From Burkholderiaceae bacterium (GTDB lineage Bacteria > Pseudomonadota > Gammaproteobacteria > Burkholderiales > Burkholderiaceae_B), in assembly GCA_023653055.1 (NCBI GenBank), contig JAMNXR010000001.1, positions 186,001-250,000 on the forward strand: a stretch of 64,000 nucleotides of DNA, read 5' to 3'. The notes under the pieces are model-generated. The model saw only the letters and a program-made list of their open reading frames with translations. It did not search any database and had not been told where the DNA came from. A program made the position numbers and the translations under genes. Positions 53,578 through 63,358 of the stretch are shown piece by piece; the first letter of the stretch is position 1, and each line of letters opens with the position of its first letter.

Positions 53578-55116
53578 TTAGAACGGATCATCAAGACCGT
53601 TTTGCACTTGTTCTGCAGCACGTAAAACCGCGCGTGCTTTGGCTTCGGTCTCGAGCCATTCCATTTCGGGATCCGAGTCGGCCACGATGCCGGCGGCGGC
53701 CTGCACATAGAGCATGCCGTCCTTGATGATGCCAGTACGAATCGCGATGGCAACATCCATTTCTCCCCCATAGCTCAGGTAGCCGGCGGCACCACCGTAA
53801 ATGCCGCGACGCACAGGTTCGAGCTCATCGATCATTTGCATGGCACGCACTTTGGGTGCACCCGTCAGTGTGCCGGCAGGGAACGAGGCGCGAAGCACAT
53901 CCATGTTGCTCATGCCGGCTTCGAGTGTGCCCGTCACGTTGGATACCAAGTGCATGACGTGCGAATAGCGTTCGATCACCATCGTATCGGTGACTTTGAC
54001 AGAGCCGATCTTGGCAACACGACCGACGTCATTACGGGCAAGGTCAATCAGCATGACGTGTTCAGCGCGCTCTTTTGGATCGGCGAGCAGCTCTTCTGCA
54101 AGTGCGGCATCCTCCTCTGGCGTCGCACCGCGTTTGCGCGTACCCGCAAGTGGCCGAATCGTGATTTCTGTTTCCGCCTGCGTGCCGGAGGGGGCGTCTT
54201 CGGCAACGGGCAAGGCTTCTTGGCGCACCAAAATCTCGGGTGATGCACCGACAACTTGAAAATCACCAAAATTCCAGAAGTACATGTATGGCGAAGGGTT
54301 GAGCGAACGCAAGGCACGATAAAGCGAGAGCGGCGAGTCGCTAAAGGGTTTGGTGATGACTTGTCCAACTTGCACTTGCATCAGATCGCCTGCGGCGATG
54401 TATTCCTTGGCCCGTCGGACTGCGGCCAGATAGTCAGCCTTGGCGAAACTACGCTCTTCTTTGGTGACCACGCTTGCGTGGCTGTAAGGAATGTCAACGG
54501 GTTTACGCAGCTTGATCCGGAGTTCTTTGAGGCGTTTTTGTGCACGGCTAAAGGCTTCGGGCTCTGAGGGGTCTGCGTACACCATGAGGTAAATACGGCC
54601 AGCCAGGTTGTCCACAATGACAAGCTCGTCGGTTTGTAACAACAGGATATCTGGGGGGCCTTCGCCCATGCCGGCAGGATAAGGTTTGAGTGCGGGACCG
54701 AGCTTGGGCTCGATACTGCGAACCGTATCGTAACCAAAATAGCCCGCTAACCCGCCTGCAAAGCGCGGCATGCCTGGACGTAACGCGACCTTGAAGCGGC
54801 TCTGATATTCGGAGATAAAACTCAGCGGATCGCCTTCGTGGGTTTCGACAATGTTGTCGTCACGTAATAATGTCGTTTTGTTGCCACGCGCCTGGATAAC
54901 ATTGCGCGCAGGCAGGCCGATAAAAGAATAACGACCAAAGCGCTCGCCGCCCACCACAGACTCGAGCAGGCAGGAGTTTTTGCCTCCCTGCGGTCCGGTA
55001 TGCGCCAGTTTGAGGTAAATCCCCAAAGGGGTATCCAGATCGGCATACGTCTCGGCGATCAGTGGGATGCGGTTGTAGCCTTGGGCCGCGAGGGCTTTAA
55101 ATTCGATTTCAGTCAT
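53578..55116 (-). CDS. trpE: Anthranilate synthase component I
   Basis: Chorismate-using large subunit, 512 residues. [18 protein letters not shown] near 50-67 holds the LLES tryptophan feedback site. The catalytic C-terminal domain shows [33 protein letters not shown] near 360, [15 protein letters not shown] near 420 and [14 protein letters not shown]. It is preceded by a trp attenuator (55157-55316) and heads trpE-trpG-trpD-trpC-ung. Confidence 0.96.
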   Translation of the reverse strand: MTEIEFKALAAQGYNRIPLIAETYADLDTPLGIYLKLAHTGPQGGKNSCLLESVVGGERFGRYSFIGLPARNVIQARGNKTTLLRDDNIVETHEGDPLSFISEYQSRFKVALRPGMPRFAGGLAGYFGYDTVRSIEPKLGPALKPYPAGMGEGPPDILLLQTDELVIVDNLAGRIYLMVYADPSEPEAFSRAQKRLKELRIKLRKPVDIPYSHASVVTKEERSFAKADYLAAVRRAKEYIAAGDLMQVQVGQVITKPFSDSPLSLYRALRSLNPSPYMYFWNFGDFQVVGASPEILVRQEALPVAEDAPSGTQAETEITIRPLAGTRKRGATPEEDAALAEELLADPKERAEHVMLIDLARNDVGRVAKIGSVKVTDTMVIERYSHVMHLVSNVTGTLEAGMSNMDVLRASFPAGTLTGAPKVRAMQMIDELEPVRRGIYGGAAGYLSYGGEMDVAIAIRTGIIKDGMLYVQAAAGIVADSDPEMEWLETEAKARAVLRAAEQVQNGLDDPF

Positions 55117-55156
55117 CTGTTCGGGCGGTTCTCGCAGTTAGCAGACCGGGTTTACC

Positions 55157-55189
55157 AAAAAAAAAGCCCGGCCATGGTTGGACGGGCTT
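55157..55189 (-). terminator. trp operon attenuator
   Basis: On the minus strand AAGCCCG / CGGGCTT pair around a loop that can itself fold (CCA/TGG), followed by nine Ts (55157-55165). It lies 56 bases after the leader peptide stop and 40 bases before the trpE ATG: the expected terminator of Trp-codon attenuation. Confidence 0.88.
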
Positions 55190-55244
55190 GGTTTGTATTG
55201 CTGGCTTGGAGGTTATAGCCTCGCGGCCGGAGTCAGACGAACCA

Positions 55245-55316
55245 TCACCCGGAACACAAACGCCACCAGCGCCACGAGGCGCGGGGAATGGCTTGGATGT
55301 GAGCGGGTGTGTTCAT
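55245..55316 (-). CDS. trpL: trp leader peptide
   Basis: A 23-residue reading frame from ATG 55316 to TGA at 55245 with Trp at 15, 17 and 18 (W-R-W-W). Three Trp codons within four, followed by a U-tract terminator before trpE, is the standard attenuation layout: ribosome stalling for lack of charged tRNA-Trp favours an antiterminator. The ribosome site is weak (GAGAG 13 bases upstream). It lies 38 bases after the gph stop, so it also acts on read-through from rpe-gph. TTGCAG nearby could be a -35. Confidence 0.82.
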   Translation of the reverse strand: MNTPAHIQAIPRASWRWWRLCSG

Positions 55317-55354
55317 CTGAAAATCTAAACTCTCAAAACCGTAATGAATGCGTT

Positions 55355-56038
55355 TTAGCGGGCTGCAACCCAAAGCGCTGCAGCATCTATGGATTCTACT
55401 ATAGCATCGACATCCAGAGTATGCACGCTCTGCCCTTCGTTGTAACCATAGGGGACGGCCAGGACTGAGCAGCCTGCTGCACGGGCCGACAAGGCGTCGT
55501 TGATCGAGTCGCCTACTGCACAGGTGCGGGCGGGGATTGAGCCAACCAGTGCGCAACCATGCAGCATCGGGGCAGGGTGGGGTTTGCGCTCGGCCAGGGT
55601 ATCGCCGCAGACAACGCCTTGCATAAAGCGCAACAGGCCGGTCCGTTCAAGCAACGGCATGGTGAACTCGGTGTTCTTGTTGGTCACCACCGCCATGTTG
55701 AGGCCCATGCTCTGGAGACGCTCAAGTCCGGGGATGACACCGTCGAAAATGATGGCGTTATCACCATTGATCTTGTGATACTCGGCGTAGTAGATGTCTC
55801 GACCGCGTAAAAACAGTGCTTCTGAGGCAGGTTTGCCGCCCTGAGCTGTTGCCAGAATACGGCGCATCAGATTGTCTGAGCCTTTGCCAATATAGGTGGA
55901 AATCTCGGCTTGCGGCATGGTCGCAAAATCTAGCTCGGTCAACATGGCGTTGACGGCGATCGCCAGATCGGGAATCGTGTCCATCAGGGTGCCGTCCAAG
56001 TCAAGCAGGACCGCATCGTAGGATTTGGAGGAGGACAT
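55355..56038 (-). CDS. gph: Phosphoglycolate phosphatase
   Basis: HAD-superfamily phosphatase of 227 residues that removes 2-phosphoglycolate. HAD motif I LLDLDGTLMDT at 10-20 (nucleophile and acid Asp), motif II VVTNKN near 115, motif III Lys in ERKPHPAPM near 150 and motif IV VGDSINDALSA near 175. ATG 56038 starts 1 base after rpe; a longer in-frame start at 56206 inside rpe is rejected. The rpe-gph-trp order is usual in beta- and gammaproteobacteria. Confidence 0.94.
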   Translation of the reverse strand: MSSSKSYDAVLLDLDGTLMDTIPDLAIAVNAMLTELDFATMPQAEISTYIGKGSDNLMRRILATAQGGKPASEALFLRGRDIYYAEYHKINGDNAIIFDGVIPGLERLQSMGLNMAVVTNKNTEFTMPLLERTGLLRFMQGVVCGDTLAERKPHPAPMLHGCALVGSIPARTCAVGDSINDALSARAAGCSVLAVPYGYNEGQSVHTLDVDAIVESIDAAALWVAAR

Positions 56039-56039
56039 T

Positions 56040-56753
56040 TTATTGACCTGTTTGTTGATCTGCGAGGGCGATTTGTTTGCGCATTTCTTGAATGACGTGG
56101 GCGTAGTCGGGCTGGCCAAAAATAGCGGAGCCTGCGACAAAGGTGTCAGCACCCGCCGCCCGGATAGCGCCGATATTGTCTGCCTTGACCCCGCCATCAA
56201 CCTCAAGGGCGATGGGCTGGCCGCCGGCTCGGGTATGGGCGTCGATCAGGGCGCGCACCTGACGCAGTTTGGTCAGCGTGCCAGGAATAAAGCTTTGACC
56301 ACCAAAGCCTGGGTTGACCGACATCAGCAAAATGATGTCAACCTTGTGCATCACATGTGCGAGCCAGTCCAGGGGGGTGGCGGGGTTAAAGACCAAGCCA
56401 GCCTGACAGCCATGGTCACGGATCAGCGAGAGGCTGCGATCAACGTGACGGGAGGCCTCAGGGTGAAAGGTAATGACGTTGGCACCTGCTTTGGCAAACA
56501 TCGGGATGAGGCTGTCGACGGGTTCGACCATTAAATGGACATCAATCGGGACTTGAACGTGTGGGCGAATAGCCTCACAAACCATAGGGCCGATGGTCAG
56601 ATTGGGTACGTAATGGTTGTCCATGACGTCAAAATGAATCCAGTCGGCACCAGCGGCCACAACATTTTTGACTTCTTCGCCCAGTCGGGCGAAGTCAGCG
56701 GATAAAATGCTTGGCGCGAGACGGGCCTTCGGTAAGGCTTGAGTTTCTGGCAT
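56040..56753 (-). CDS. rpe: Ribulose-phosphate 3-epimerase
   Basis: TIM-barrel pentose phosphate enzyme of 237 residues interconverting ribulose-5-P and xylulose-5-[17 protein letters not shown] near 14-30, [17 protein letters not shown] near 44-60 (metal His and Asp), [19 protein letters not shown] near 152 and [10 protein letters not shown] near 187. ATG 56753; TTG 56762 is rejected. Divergent from apaG. Confidence 0.96.
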   Translation of the reverse strand: MPETQALPKARLAPSILSADFARLGEEVKNVVAAGADWIHFDVMDNHYVPNLTIGPMVCEAIRPHVQVPIDVHLMVEPVDSLIPMFAKAGANVITFHPEASRHVDRSLSLIRDHGCQAGLVFNPATPLDWLAHVMHKVDIILLMSVNPGFGGQSFIPGTLTKLRQVRALIDAHTRAGGQPIALEVDGGVKADNIGAIRAAGADTFVAGSAIFGQPDYAHVIQEMRKQIALADQQTGQ

Positions 56754-56812
56754 GATGGTCAAGTCGCGAGTCTAGGTAACCCTCATTATTGCAGTTTTCT
56801 TTGGATGTGCTT

Positions 56813-57187
56813 GTGAAACCTTTTGAGCTCTCAGTTGTGGTCGAGCCGCATTTTGTACCTGAACAGTCTGATCCGGGTAAACAACAGTTTGTGTTCGCCT
56901 ACAAAGTGCGGATCACCAATATAGGTGAGCGGCCCGCGCAGGTGATCAGTCGATGCTGGATCATCGCAGATGGTGAACAAGGCGAGCATGAGGTGCGCGG
57001 CCTCGGTGTCGTTGGGCAGCAGCCTTTGCTTGCGCCAGGCGAGACCTTTGAATACGCCAGCGGCTGTCCGCTTAAAAACCCGGTTGGGACGATGCGCGGC
57101 AGCTACCATTGCGTCGGTGAAAATGGCGTGCCTTTTGAGGTGGATATTCCGGAGTTTGTTCTGGCAATGCCTCGCACTCTGCACTAA
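56813..57187 (+). CDS. apaG: ApaG family protein (DUF525)
   Basis: Small all-beta protein of 124 residues. GTG 56813 gives VKPFELSVVVEPHFVPEQSD, the normal family start; the in-frame TTG 56789 is rejected. ITNIGERPAQVISRCWII, GLGVVGQQPLLAPGETFEYASG and MRGSYHC are conserved. The role is not settled; in some bacteria it is linked to Co/Mg resistance and Ap4A metabolism. Divergent from rpe. Confidence 0.93.
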   Translation: MKPFELSVVVEPHFVPEQSDPGKQQFVFAYKVRITNIGERPAQVISRCWIIADGEQGEHEVRGLGVVGQQPLLAPGETFEYASGCPLKNPVGTMRGSYHCVGENGVPFEVDIPEFVLAMPRTLH

Positions 57188-57245
57188 GCTCTGTGTTGAT
57201 TTGCACTAACAATATGCTGCACTAAACATTGATTGAGATTGAACG

Positions 57246-58526
57246 ATGCAAAAAAGAGTGTTTCACCTCGCTTTGGCCACGATGCTGGTGCTGATTGCAG
57301 GCTGTTCGACAGTGTCAGTGCCCCCAGAGTCCGCTGAAAAGAGCGTGGCGGCACCGGAGGCGCCTTTGACGGTGCCCGGTATTGGCGCACTGCCCGATAG
57401 TGCGGCGCGTACGCTCCAAGGCAAGTTTGTAGCCGCAGGCTGGTCAGATTTGCCCGGTTGGAATAACGATGATTTGCGAAATGTTTGGACAGCGTTTGTT
57501 AGAAACTGCCGAGGTCTGATGCGCCCGACTTCGATCAATCTGGCGGGTCCGACGCGGGCAACACCTCAAGCCTGGCAGCCGGTGTGTGCCGCCGCCTTGG
57601 ACCCCAAGCGCGCGCCCGCCGCCAATGACTCTCAGGCTGTGCGTCGTTTTATTCAGACATGGCTGTCGCCCTGGCGCCTGCAAGGTGCTGATGGCAAGAC
57701 TGCCAGCAACATCGTGACGGGTTATTACGAGCCTCTGGTGAAGGGTTCGCGTACAAAAGGCGGCGCCTACCAGTGGCCGCTCTACACCGCGCCTGCTGAC
57801 TTGCTCACCATTGATCTCGGGCGCGTGTATCCAGAGCTTGCAGGCAAGCGCGTGCGTGGCAAACTCGACGGCAAGCGTGTCGTGCCCTACGATAGCCGTG
57901 CTGCGCTTGAGTCTTCAGGCCGTCGCCCCCCTGCGGTTGTATATGTCGATGATCCAGTCGACAATGCCTTTTTGCAGATTCAAGGCTCAGGGCGTGTGCA
58001 ATTACCAGATGGGAAAACGATTCGTGTCGCCTATGCCGATCACAACGGTCATCCGTATATGTCAATCGGTAAATGGTTAGCAGACAAGGGTGAAATCCCT
58101 CTGGCACAAACGTCCATGCAAAATATCCGTGCCTGGGCCAAGCGCAATCCTAATCGCGTCCAAGAAATGCTCAGCGCGAATCCAGCGTTGGTGTTTTTTC
58201 TGGAGGAGCCTGTGACGGACCCGGAAATCGGACCCAAGGGCGCCTATGGCATTCCTTTGATGGCGCAGCGTTCGATCGCGATTGATACCAATTTTGTCCC
58301 GCTCGGTACGCCGGTGTTTTTGGCGACCACGATGCCGTCGTCAAAGGACTCGCTCAACCGTTTAGTGTTTGCGCAGGATACGGGAACTGCGATTAAAGGC
58401 GCGGCACGCGCAGACTTTTACTGGGGGTTTGGTGAGGCCGCGGGCAATATGGCGGGCCGCATGAAGCAGCCCGGCCAAATGTGGGTCTTGTGGCCCAAGC
58501 AGGCTGGTCAGCCTACTGCGCGATGA
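57246..58526 (+). CDS. mltA: Membrane-bound lytic murein transglycosylase A
   Basis: Outer-membrane lipoprotein of 426 residues that cleaves peptidoglycan. Lipobox IAGC near residue 20. GYYEPLVKGSRTKGGAYQWPLY near 158-180, VQGSG-type IQGSGRVQLPDG near 238 and the catalytic Asp in QDTGTAIKGAARADFYWGFG near 378-397. The 3D double-psi barrel family GH102. 10 bases before the hydroxylase gene. Confidence 0.95.
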   Translation: MQKRVFHLALATMLVLIAGCSTVSVPPESAEKSVAAPEAPLTVPGIGALPDSAARTLQGKFVAAGWSDLPGWNNDDLRNVWTAFVRNCRGLMRPTSINLAGPTRATPQAWQPVCAAALDPKRAPAANDSQAVRRFIQTWLSPWRLQGADGKTASNIVTGYYEPLVKGSRTKGGAYQWPLYTAPADLLTIDLGRVYPELAGKRVRGKLDGKRVVPYDSRAALESSGRRPPAVVYVDDPVDNAFLQIQGSGRVQLPDGKTIRVAYADHNGHPYMSIGKWLADKGEIPLAQTSMQNIRAWAKRNPNRVQEMLSANPALVFFLEEPVTDPEIGPKGAYGIPLMAQRSIAIDTNFVPLGTPVFLATTMPSSKDSLNRLVFAQDTGTAIKGAARADFYWGFGEAAGNMAGRMKQPGQMWVLWPKQAGQPTAR

Positions 58527-58536
58527 AGACGGCGCG

Positions 58537-59703
58537 ATGAAAACGCCAATCGTCGTCTGTGGCACGGGTATCGTCGGGTTAGCCACCGCGCTAGGTTTTG
58601 CGCGTCGCGGTGAGAAAGTCACGTTATTGGGACCTAAACGCAGTTTCGAAGCGACCCACCCTGAGACGTTTCACGCACGCGTCTATGCGATTTCGCCTGC
58701 AAGTCAGCGTTTTCTTGCAGGGCTAGGGGTCTGGGATCTCATGGATGCCAGGCGGCTGACACCGGTCGAGGCGATGGAGATTCATGGCGATGGCGATGGC
58801 TTGCTCAATCTCAATGCTTGGCAGACGGCGCAAAACGAGCTCGCCTGGATTGTAGAGGCGCTCGAGATCGAGCGTGTGCTCACGCAAGCTGTGCAAATGT
58901 TTGGCGTGCCATGGATCCCTGAAACGTTTGGTAGCTATGCGCCGGGCCGTCTCACGACAGCGCAAGGTACGGTGTTGGAGGCCGAGTTGTTTGTGGCTGC
59001 CGATGGCGCGCAGTCCGCGTTGCGTGCAGCAGCAGGCGTGCCTGTGACCGTGCGGCCTTATGGCGCAACAGGTCTTGTTGCGCATTTCAATAGCGCACTG
59101 CCTCATCAAGGGACGGCATTGCAGTGGTTTACGTCGGAGGGTGTGTTGGCGTTATTGCCGATGCCAACGACTGCGCAGGGGCCTCAGGTCTCCATGGTCT
59201 GGTCGGCCAAGGACACGCTCGCTCGCGAAGTGTTGGCGATGTCCGCGTCTGAGCAAGGGCAATTTTTAAACAACAGGCTTGCTTGGATGACGGCATCGCG
59301 TCTCGGCAAGTTGACGATGCGGGGAGCATTACAAGGCTTTCCTCTAAGTTTGAATCAATCACCTATGGTGACCGACGGCCTGGTGTTAGCCGGAGATGCG
59401 GCCCATCGTGTTCATCCTTTGGCGGGTCAGGGACTGAATCTTGGTTTGGGCGATGTCGAGGCACTTGTTGATACCATAGCGGGCCGCGAATCTTTTCTTC
59501 GACCAGGCGATGCGATGTTGTTGAGACGGTATCGTCGCGCCCGCGCGGAGCCCGTGCTAGCCATTCGGTTAGTGACAGACGGTTTGTGCCGCTTGTTTGA
59601 AGCGCCCCAAGCCCCCGTGGCCTGGTTGCGCAATGCCGGCTTAAACATCGTCGAGCAGTTGCCGTTTGTTAAACGTTATTTAATTGCAGGTGCCTCTCGT
59701 TAG
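58537..59703 (+). CDS. UbiH/UbiF/VisC/COQ6 family FAD-dependent hydroxylase
   Basis: FAD monooxygenase of 388 residues, probably a ubiquinone ring hydroxylase. Dinucleotide motif VVCGTGIVGLATALGFARRG at 6-25, DG motif FVAADGAQSALR near 153, and GDAAHRVHPLAGQGLNLGLGDVEAL near 285-310, the UbiH family signature. Several paralogues exist in these bacteria, so which ring position it acts on is not clear. dsbC follows after 8 bases. Confidence 0.9.
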   Translation: MKTPIVVCGTGIVGLATALGFARRGEKVTLLGPKRSFEATHPETFHARVYAISPASQRFLAGLGVWDLMDARRLTPVEAMEIHGDGDGLLNLNAWQTAQNELAWIVEALEIERVLTQAVQMFGVPWIPETFGSYAPGRLTTAQGTVLEAELFVAADGAQSALRAAAGVPVTVRPYGATGLVAHFNSALPHQGTALQWFTSEGVLALLPMPTTAQGPQVSMVWSAKDTLAREVLAMSASEQGQFLNNRLAWMTASRLGKLTMRGALQGFPLSLNQSPMVTDGLVLAGDAAHRVHPLAGQGLNLGLGDVEALVDTIAGRESFLRPGDAMLLRRYRRARAEPVLAIRLVTDGLCRLFEAPQAPVAWLRNAGLNIVEQLPFVKRYLIAGASR

Positions 59704-59711
59704 GAGTTGTC

Positions 59712-60452
59712 ATGGTAAAGCGTTTCATTTTTGGTCTGACCGTATTGTGTGCCACCTCGTTGTGGACGGGTGCCTTTGCTCAGGGGGCTGCGGCCGCTCC
59801 GACTCAGCCTGTCACAACGGATGCCAAGTCCCTGGCGGTTCAAAAGTTGTTTGCACAGCGCTTTGACAACCCGGAGATTACGGCTGTGCGCCCGACGCCT
59901 TATGGTTTATACGAAATTCAATTGGGCCCAGACTTGGTCTTTACGGACGAAAAGGTCACCTTTGTGTTTGATGGCGTTTTAATTGATGCCAAAACGCGCC
60001 AGGATTACACGCGCGAGCGTATGGATGCGATTGCGCAAGTGCCGTTCAATCAATTACCTTTTGAGTTGGCAATGAAGCAGGTCAAGGGCGATGGCTCACG
60101 CCAACTCGCGATTTTCGAAGACCCCAATTGTGGATATTGCAAAGTATTGCGCAAGTCTTTGGGTGAAATCGATAATCTGACGGTGTATACCTTTCCTTTT
60201 CCTATTTTGTCGCCTGATTCGACGCAAAAAGTCAAAAACGTCTGGTGCGCAAAAGATCGCGCCGCGACCTGGGACGATTGGATGCTCAAGGGAAAGGTAC
60301 CTCCAACGATAGATTGTGAGGTACCGATCGAGCAAATGTTGGCCTTGGGTAAAAAGTTGATGGTGCGTGGCACGCCTGCTTTGTTTTTTGCGGATGGTAG
60401 CCGTGTGGGTGGAGCGATACCCAAAGCGGAAATTGAAAAACGCTTGAAATAA
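59712..60452 (+). CDS. dsbC: Thiol:disulfide interchange protein DsbC
   Basis: Periplasmic disulfide isomerase of 246 residues. A signal peptide ends near GAFAQ (residue 24). N-terminal dimerisation domain (residues 30-100), then the thioredoxin domain with FEDPNCGYCKVL near 138 (CGYC active site), a second Cys pair (VWCAKD and IDCEV), and cis-Pro GTPALFF near 222. AGGAG precedes the ATG. It isomerises wrong disulfides in secreted proteins. Confidence 0.95.
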   Translation: MVKRFIFGLTVLCATSLWTGAFAQGAAAAPTQPVTTDAKSLAVQKLFAQRFDNPEITAVRPTPYGLYEIQLGPDLVFTDEKVTFVFDGVLIDAKTRQDYTRERMDAIAQVPFNQLPFELAMKQVKGDGSRQLAIFEDPNCGYCKVLRKSLGEIDNLTVYTFPFPILSPDSTQKVKNVWCAKDRAATWDDWMLKGKVPPTIDCEVPIEQMLALGKKLMVRGTPALFFADGSRVGGAIPKAEIEKRLK

Positions 60453-60501
60453 TATACATTGTGTCGAAAATAACGTTAATGAGATTGAACCGGAGATAGA
60501 A

Positions 60502-61449
60502 ATGCGTATTGCTGTACTGGATGATTATTTGAAAGTGGCTAAAGGAATGGCCAACTGGGACGCGTTAAAAGCGGACATCACGTTTTTTAATGAATTTATT
60601 CAGCCTGACAAGATGGCTGAGACCCTCGCGTCATTTGATGTGGTGGTGGCGATGCGTGAGCGCTCTGCCTTTCCCGCTTCTTTGATTCAGGCGTTGCCAA
60701 ACCTTAAGCTGTTGGTCACGACAGGACTGCGTAACAATTCGATTGATTTGGATGCCTGCCGTCAAGCAGGTGTCGTGGTGTCAGGCTCTCCTGGTGACCC
60801 ACTGAGCACCGGTGCAACGGCTGAGCTCACATGGTCGTTATTGTTGGCGCTGTTTAAAAAAATTCCCCAAGAAGACGCCAATATGAGAAAGGGTCTCTGG
60901 CAGACTTCGATGCCGCCCACGATCAAAGGCAAGCGATTGGGTTTGTTGGGTGTTGGTAATTTGGGTCAGCAGGTTGGCCGTGTTGGCACAGCCTTTGGTA
61001 TGGAAGTGGTGGCGTGGAGTCCAAATTTGACGGCAGAGCGCGCCGCTGAGGCGGGTGTCAAGCTGGTGAGCAAAGAAGAGCTTTTCAAAACCTCTGATGC
61101 AATCAGTATTCACCTCGTGTTGAGCGACCGTACCCGTCAGATCGTCGATGCGGCAAGCCTTCACTTAATGAAGCCAACCGCGTATTTGGTCAACACCTCG
61201 CGTGCGGGCCTGGTGGATCTGGCTGCGTTGAAACTCGCATTAGAACAAGGCAAGATTGGTGGGGCAGGTCTGGACGTCTACGCGTCTGAGCCTGTCTTGG
61301 CAAATGATCCTTGGCGCCAAGTGCCGCGTACGGTGTTGACCCCGCATTTGGGTTACGCCACACCTGAAAACTTTGCCGTGTTTTATAAGAATGTTGTGGC
61401 CAATATCGAGGCCTTTGCTGCGGGTACCCCTACGCGAGTGCTGACCTAA
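60502..61449 (+). CDS. D-2-hydroxyacid dehydrogenase family protein
   Basis: NAD(P)-dependent dehydrogenase of 315 residues. Rossmann motif GLLGVGNLGQQVG near 150, catalytic Arg in VNTSRAGLVD near 233, Glu in DVYASEPV near 262 and His in LTPHLGYATPEN near 283. Substrate within phosphoglycerate, glycerate, hydroxypyruvate or similar cannot be chosen. It overlaps the next start by one base (TAATG). Confidence 0.9.
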   Translation: MRIAVLDDYLKVAKGMANWDALKADITFFNEFIQPDKMAETLASFDVVVAMRERSAFPASLIQALPNLKLLVTTGLRNNSIDLDACRQAGVVVSGSPGDPLSTGATAELTWSLLLALFKKIPQEDANMRKGLWQTSMPPTIKGKRLGLLGVGNLGQQVGRVGTAFGMEVVAWSPNLTAERAAEAGVKLVSKEELFKTSDAISIHLVLSDRTRQIVDAASLHLMKPTAYLVNTSRAGLVDLAALKLALEQGKIGGAGLDVYASEPVLANDPWRQVPRTVLTPHLGYATPENFAVFYKNVVANIEAFAAGTPTRVLT

Positions 61450-62522
61450 TGCAGCCTGTTTTACCGGTCCATATTGTCGCGCGCATTCTGCTGGTGTTAT
61501 TACTGGCAGCAGGCATCTATTTTTTTAGAGGCTTTTTGGTGCCGGTGCTGGCAGCCCTCATTGTGGGGTTTGCCAGCTGGCCGCTTTACTCTCGCTGGGT
61601 GAACGTGTGTGGCGGACGAACGACGCTTGCTGCGAGCGGTGCACTGGCTTTTATCACCCTTGTCCTGATTGTTCCGCTCTCAGCGGCACTCTATTTTGCG
61701 ATCAATGAGGTGACCCATTTATTAGTTTGGTTGATTGCCGCCAACAAAGAAGGGATGAGTGCGCCCGCCTGGATCTCCGCCCTCCCTTTGGTGGGCGAGC
61801 GTCTTGGTGGGTATTGGGACGAATATCTGGGGCAACCGCATGCCTTAGGCGGCATGGTTGAATTGGTCAGTGGTCAGCATATCGGCAACATTTATCGATT
61901 GATTCTGTCCACAACGGGCAACGTATTTCATATTTTGCTGACCGTGCTGTTTATGTTGATTACGTTGATGTTTGTCTATAAAGACGGACATCGTATGGTC
62001 GGTCAGTTAGATATTTTGGGTGAACGTGTACTGCCGCTGCGCTGGCAGCATTTATCGCGTGTGATTCCTGCCACGATTAGTTCGACGGTCACTGGAATGG
62101 GTTTAATCGCGATTGGTGAGGGCGTGGTGCTTGGCTCGGCCTATTGGATCGCGGGCGTGCCTTCTCCTGTGTTGTTGGGCGTGATCACCGCGGTCATGGC
62201 AATGATCCCCGGAGGGGCGCCTTTGGCGTGCGGGTTAGTTTCTCTCTACCTCGTGGGTTCGGGCGAGCCGTTGACCGGAGCGGCGCTGTTTGCCTGGGGC
62301 TCTATTGAGTTGTTTATTGTAGACAAGACCTTACGCCCTCGACTTGTTGGCGGCCCAGTCAAATTGCCATTTCTGCCAACGTTCTTTGGTTTGGTGGGCG
62401 GCGTGACAACAATGGGTTTTATCGGTCTTTTCATTGGGCCTGTCTTGATGGCCCTGATTGTTGCGTTATGGCGTGAGTGGGTGTTTGAGGTCCAGCAAAA
62501 GACCGAGCAGCCGCCCAGCTAA
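61449..62522 (+). CDS. AI-2E family transporter (PerM-like)
   Basis: Polytopic membrane protein of 357 residues with about seven to eight helices. The N-terminal helices (ARILLVLLLAAGIYFFRGF), a long periplasmic or cytoplasmic loop (residues 100-150) and the conserved PGGAPLACGLVSLYLVGSG and FFGLVGGVTTMGFIGLFIGPVLMAL segments fit the PF01594 family. Despite the name most members do not carry AI-2; many are Na/H antiporters or unknown. Coupled to the dehydrogenase; 4-base 3' overlap with the regulator. Confidence 0.88.
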   Translation: MQPVLPVHIVARILLVLLLAAGIYFFRGFLVPVLAALIVGFASWPLYSRWVNVCGGRTTLAASGALAFITLVLIVPLSAALYFAINEVTHLLVWLIAANKEGMSAPAWISALPLVGERLGGYWDEYLGQPHALGGMVELVSGQHIGNIYRLILSTTGNVFHILLTVLFMLITLMFVYKDGHRMVGQLDILGERVLPLRWQHLSRVIPATISSTVTGMGLIAIGEGVVLGSAYWIAGVPSPVLLGVITAVMAMIPGGAPLACGLVSLYLVGSGEPLTGAALFAWGSIELFIVDKTLRPRLVGGPVKLPFLPTFFGLVGGVTTMGFIGLFIGPVLMALIVALWREWVFEVQQKTEQPPS

Positions 62523-63166
62523 GGTTTTTTGTTTGCAGACAATAGGTCGGTGCCTTCAAACATCGTAATCAGCTCACTGAGGGATTTGGCTTGCATCTTG
62601 CCCAAGACCCGGGCGCGATGCAGTTTGATTGTGGCGGCAGCCGAACCACTGATTTCAGCAATTTCCTTGTTTGAACGTCCCGAGATAATCTCGCTGCAGA
62701 CTTCTTTTTCGCGCGGAGTGAGTCGCGCGTAGCGCTGCTGAATATTGAGTGAATGCAACAGCACGGCATGTTGTTCCGCGTCTTTGGCGAGTCCGCTATC
62801 GACCGCACGCAGTAGTGATTCCATTGAAAAAGGTTTGAGCAAGAAGTCCACCGCACCTTGCTTCATTGCCCGAATGATTTGCGCGGGAAGGCTTTCACCG
62901 CTAATAAAAATAATAGGCGTGCGCCATTTGTTGGCGATGAGCTCGGCTTGAACTTCGACGCCTGACTTGCCTGGCATATGCATGTCCAGCAATACGACTG
63001 CGGGTGAAACGGGGACCGCGCTTTTGAGAAAGTCATCAGGCGACTCATAGACGCTGACAGAGTAGCCTAAGCGCGAGAGCGTACCCGTCAGTGCGTGCCG
63101 AATAGACGCGTCATCGTCGATTAAATAAATGTGACCCGAGACAGAAGAATCGCCAGAGATATCCAC
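62519..63166 (-). CDS. FixJ/NarL-type response regulator
   Basis: Two-domain regulator of 215 residues. The receiver domain has LIDDDAS (acid pocket), phosphoacceptor Asp in VVLLDMHMPGKSG near 63 and Lys in DFLLKPFS near 113; the LuxR helix-turn-helix has LTPREKEVCSEIISGRSNKEIA and IKLHRARVLGKMQAKSLSELI. GTG 63166 is chosen because the receiver begins at once; an earlier GTG at 63247 adds 27 non-conserved residues. No histidine kinase is in the window, so its partner is elsewhere or it is orphan here. Confidence 0.88.
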   Translation of the reverse strand: MDISGDSSVSGHIYLIDDDASIRHALTGTLSRLGYSVSVYESPDDFLKSAVPVSPAVVLLDMHMPGKSGVEVQAELIANKWRTPIIFISGESLPAQIIRAMKQGAVDFLLKPFSMESLLRAVDSGLAKDAEQHAVLLHSLNIQQRYARLTPREKEVCSEIISGRSNKEIAEISGSAAATIKLHRARVLGKMQAKSLSELITMFEGTDLLSANKKP

Positions 63167-63358
63167 GCTGCACCGAATAATTATTGTGATGATACTAAGC
63201 AGAGCGCTAGATGAAACAGACAGCTTTGTTCGCCTAGTGATCCGCACGCTTACATATTGAAGCCGAACATTACAAAATTTTTCAACTTGTGGATATACGC
63301 CATGTGGCGGATGCGCCTAAGCGAAGTAAGTTTCAAACAGCTAGCGTATAAATACTAT
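63167..63358. other. Gap between the response regulator and phoD
   Basis: 192 bases without a convincing gene. It must hold the regulator's promoter on the minus strand and the end of the phoD transcript, but I find no clear terminator and no strong -35/-10 pair. Confidence 0.35.
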
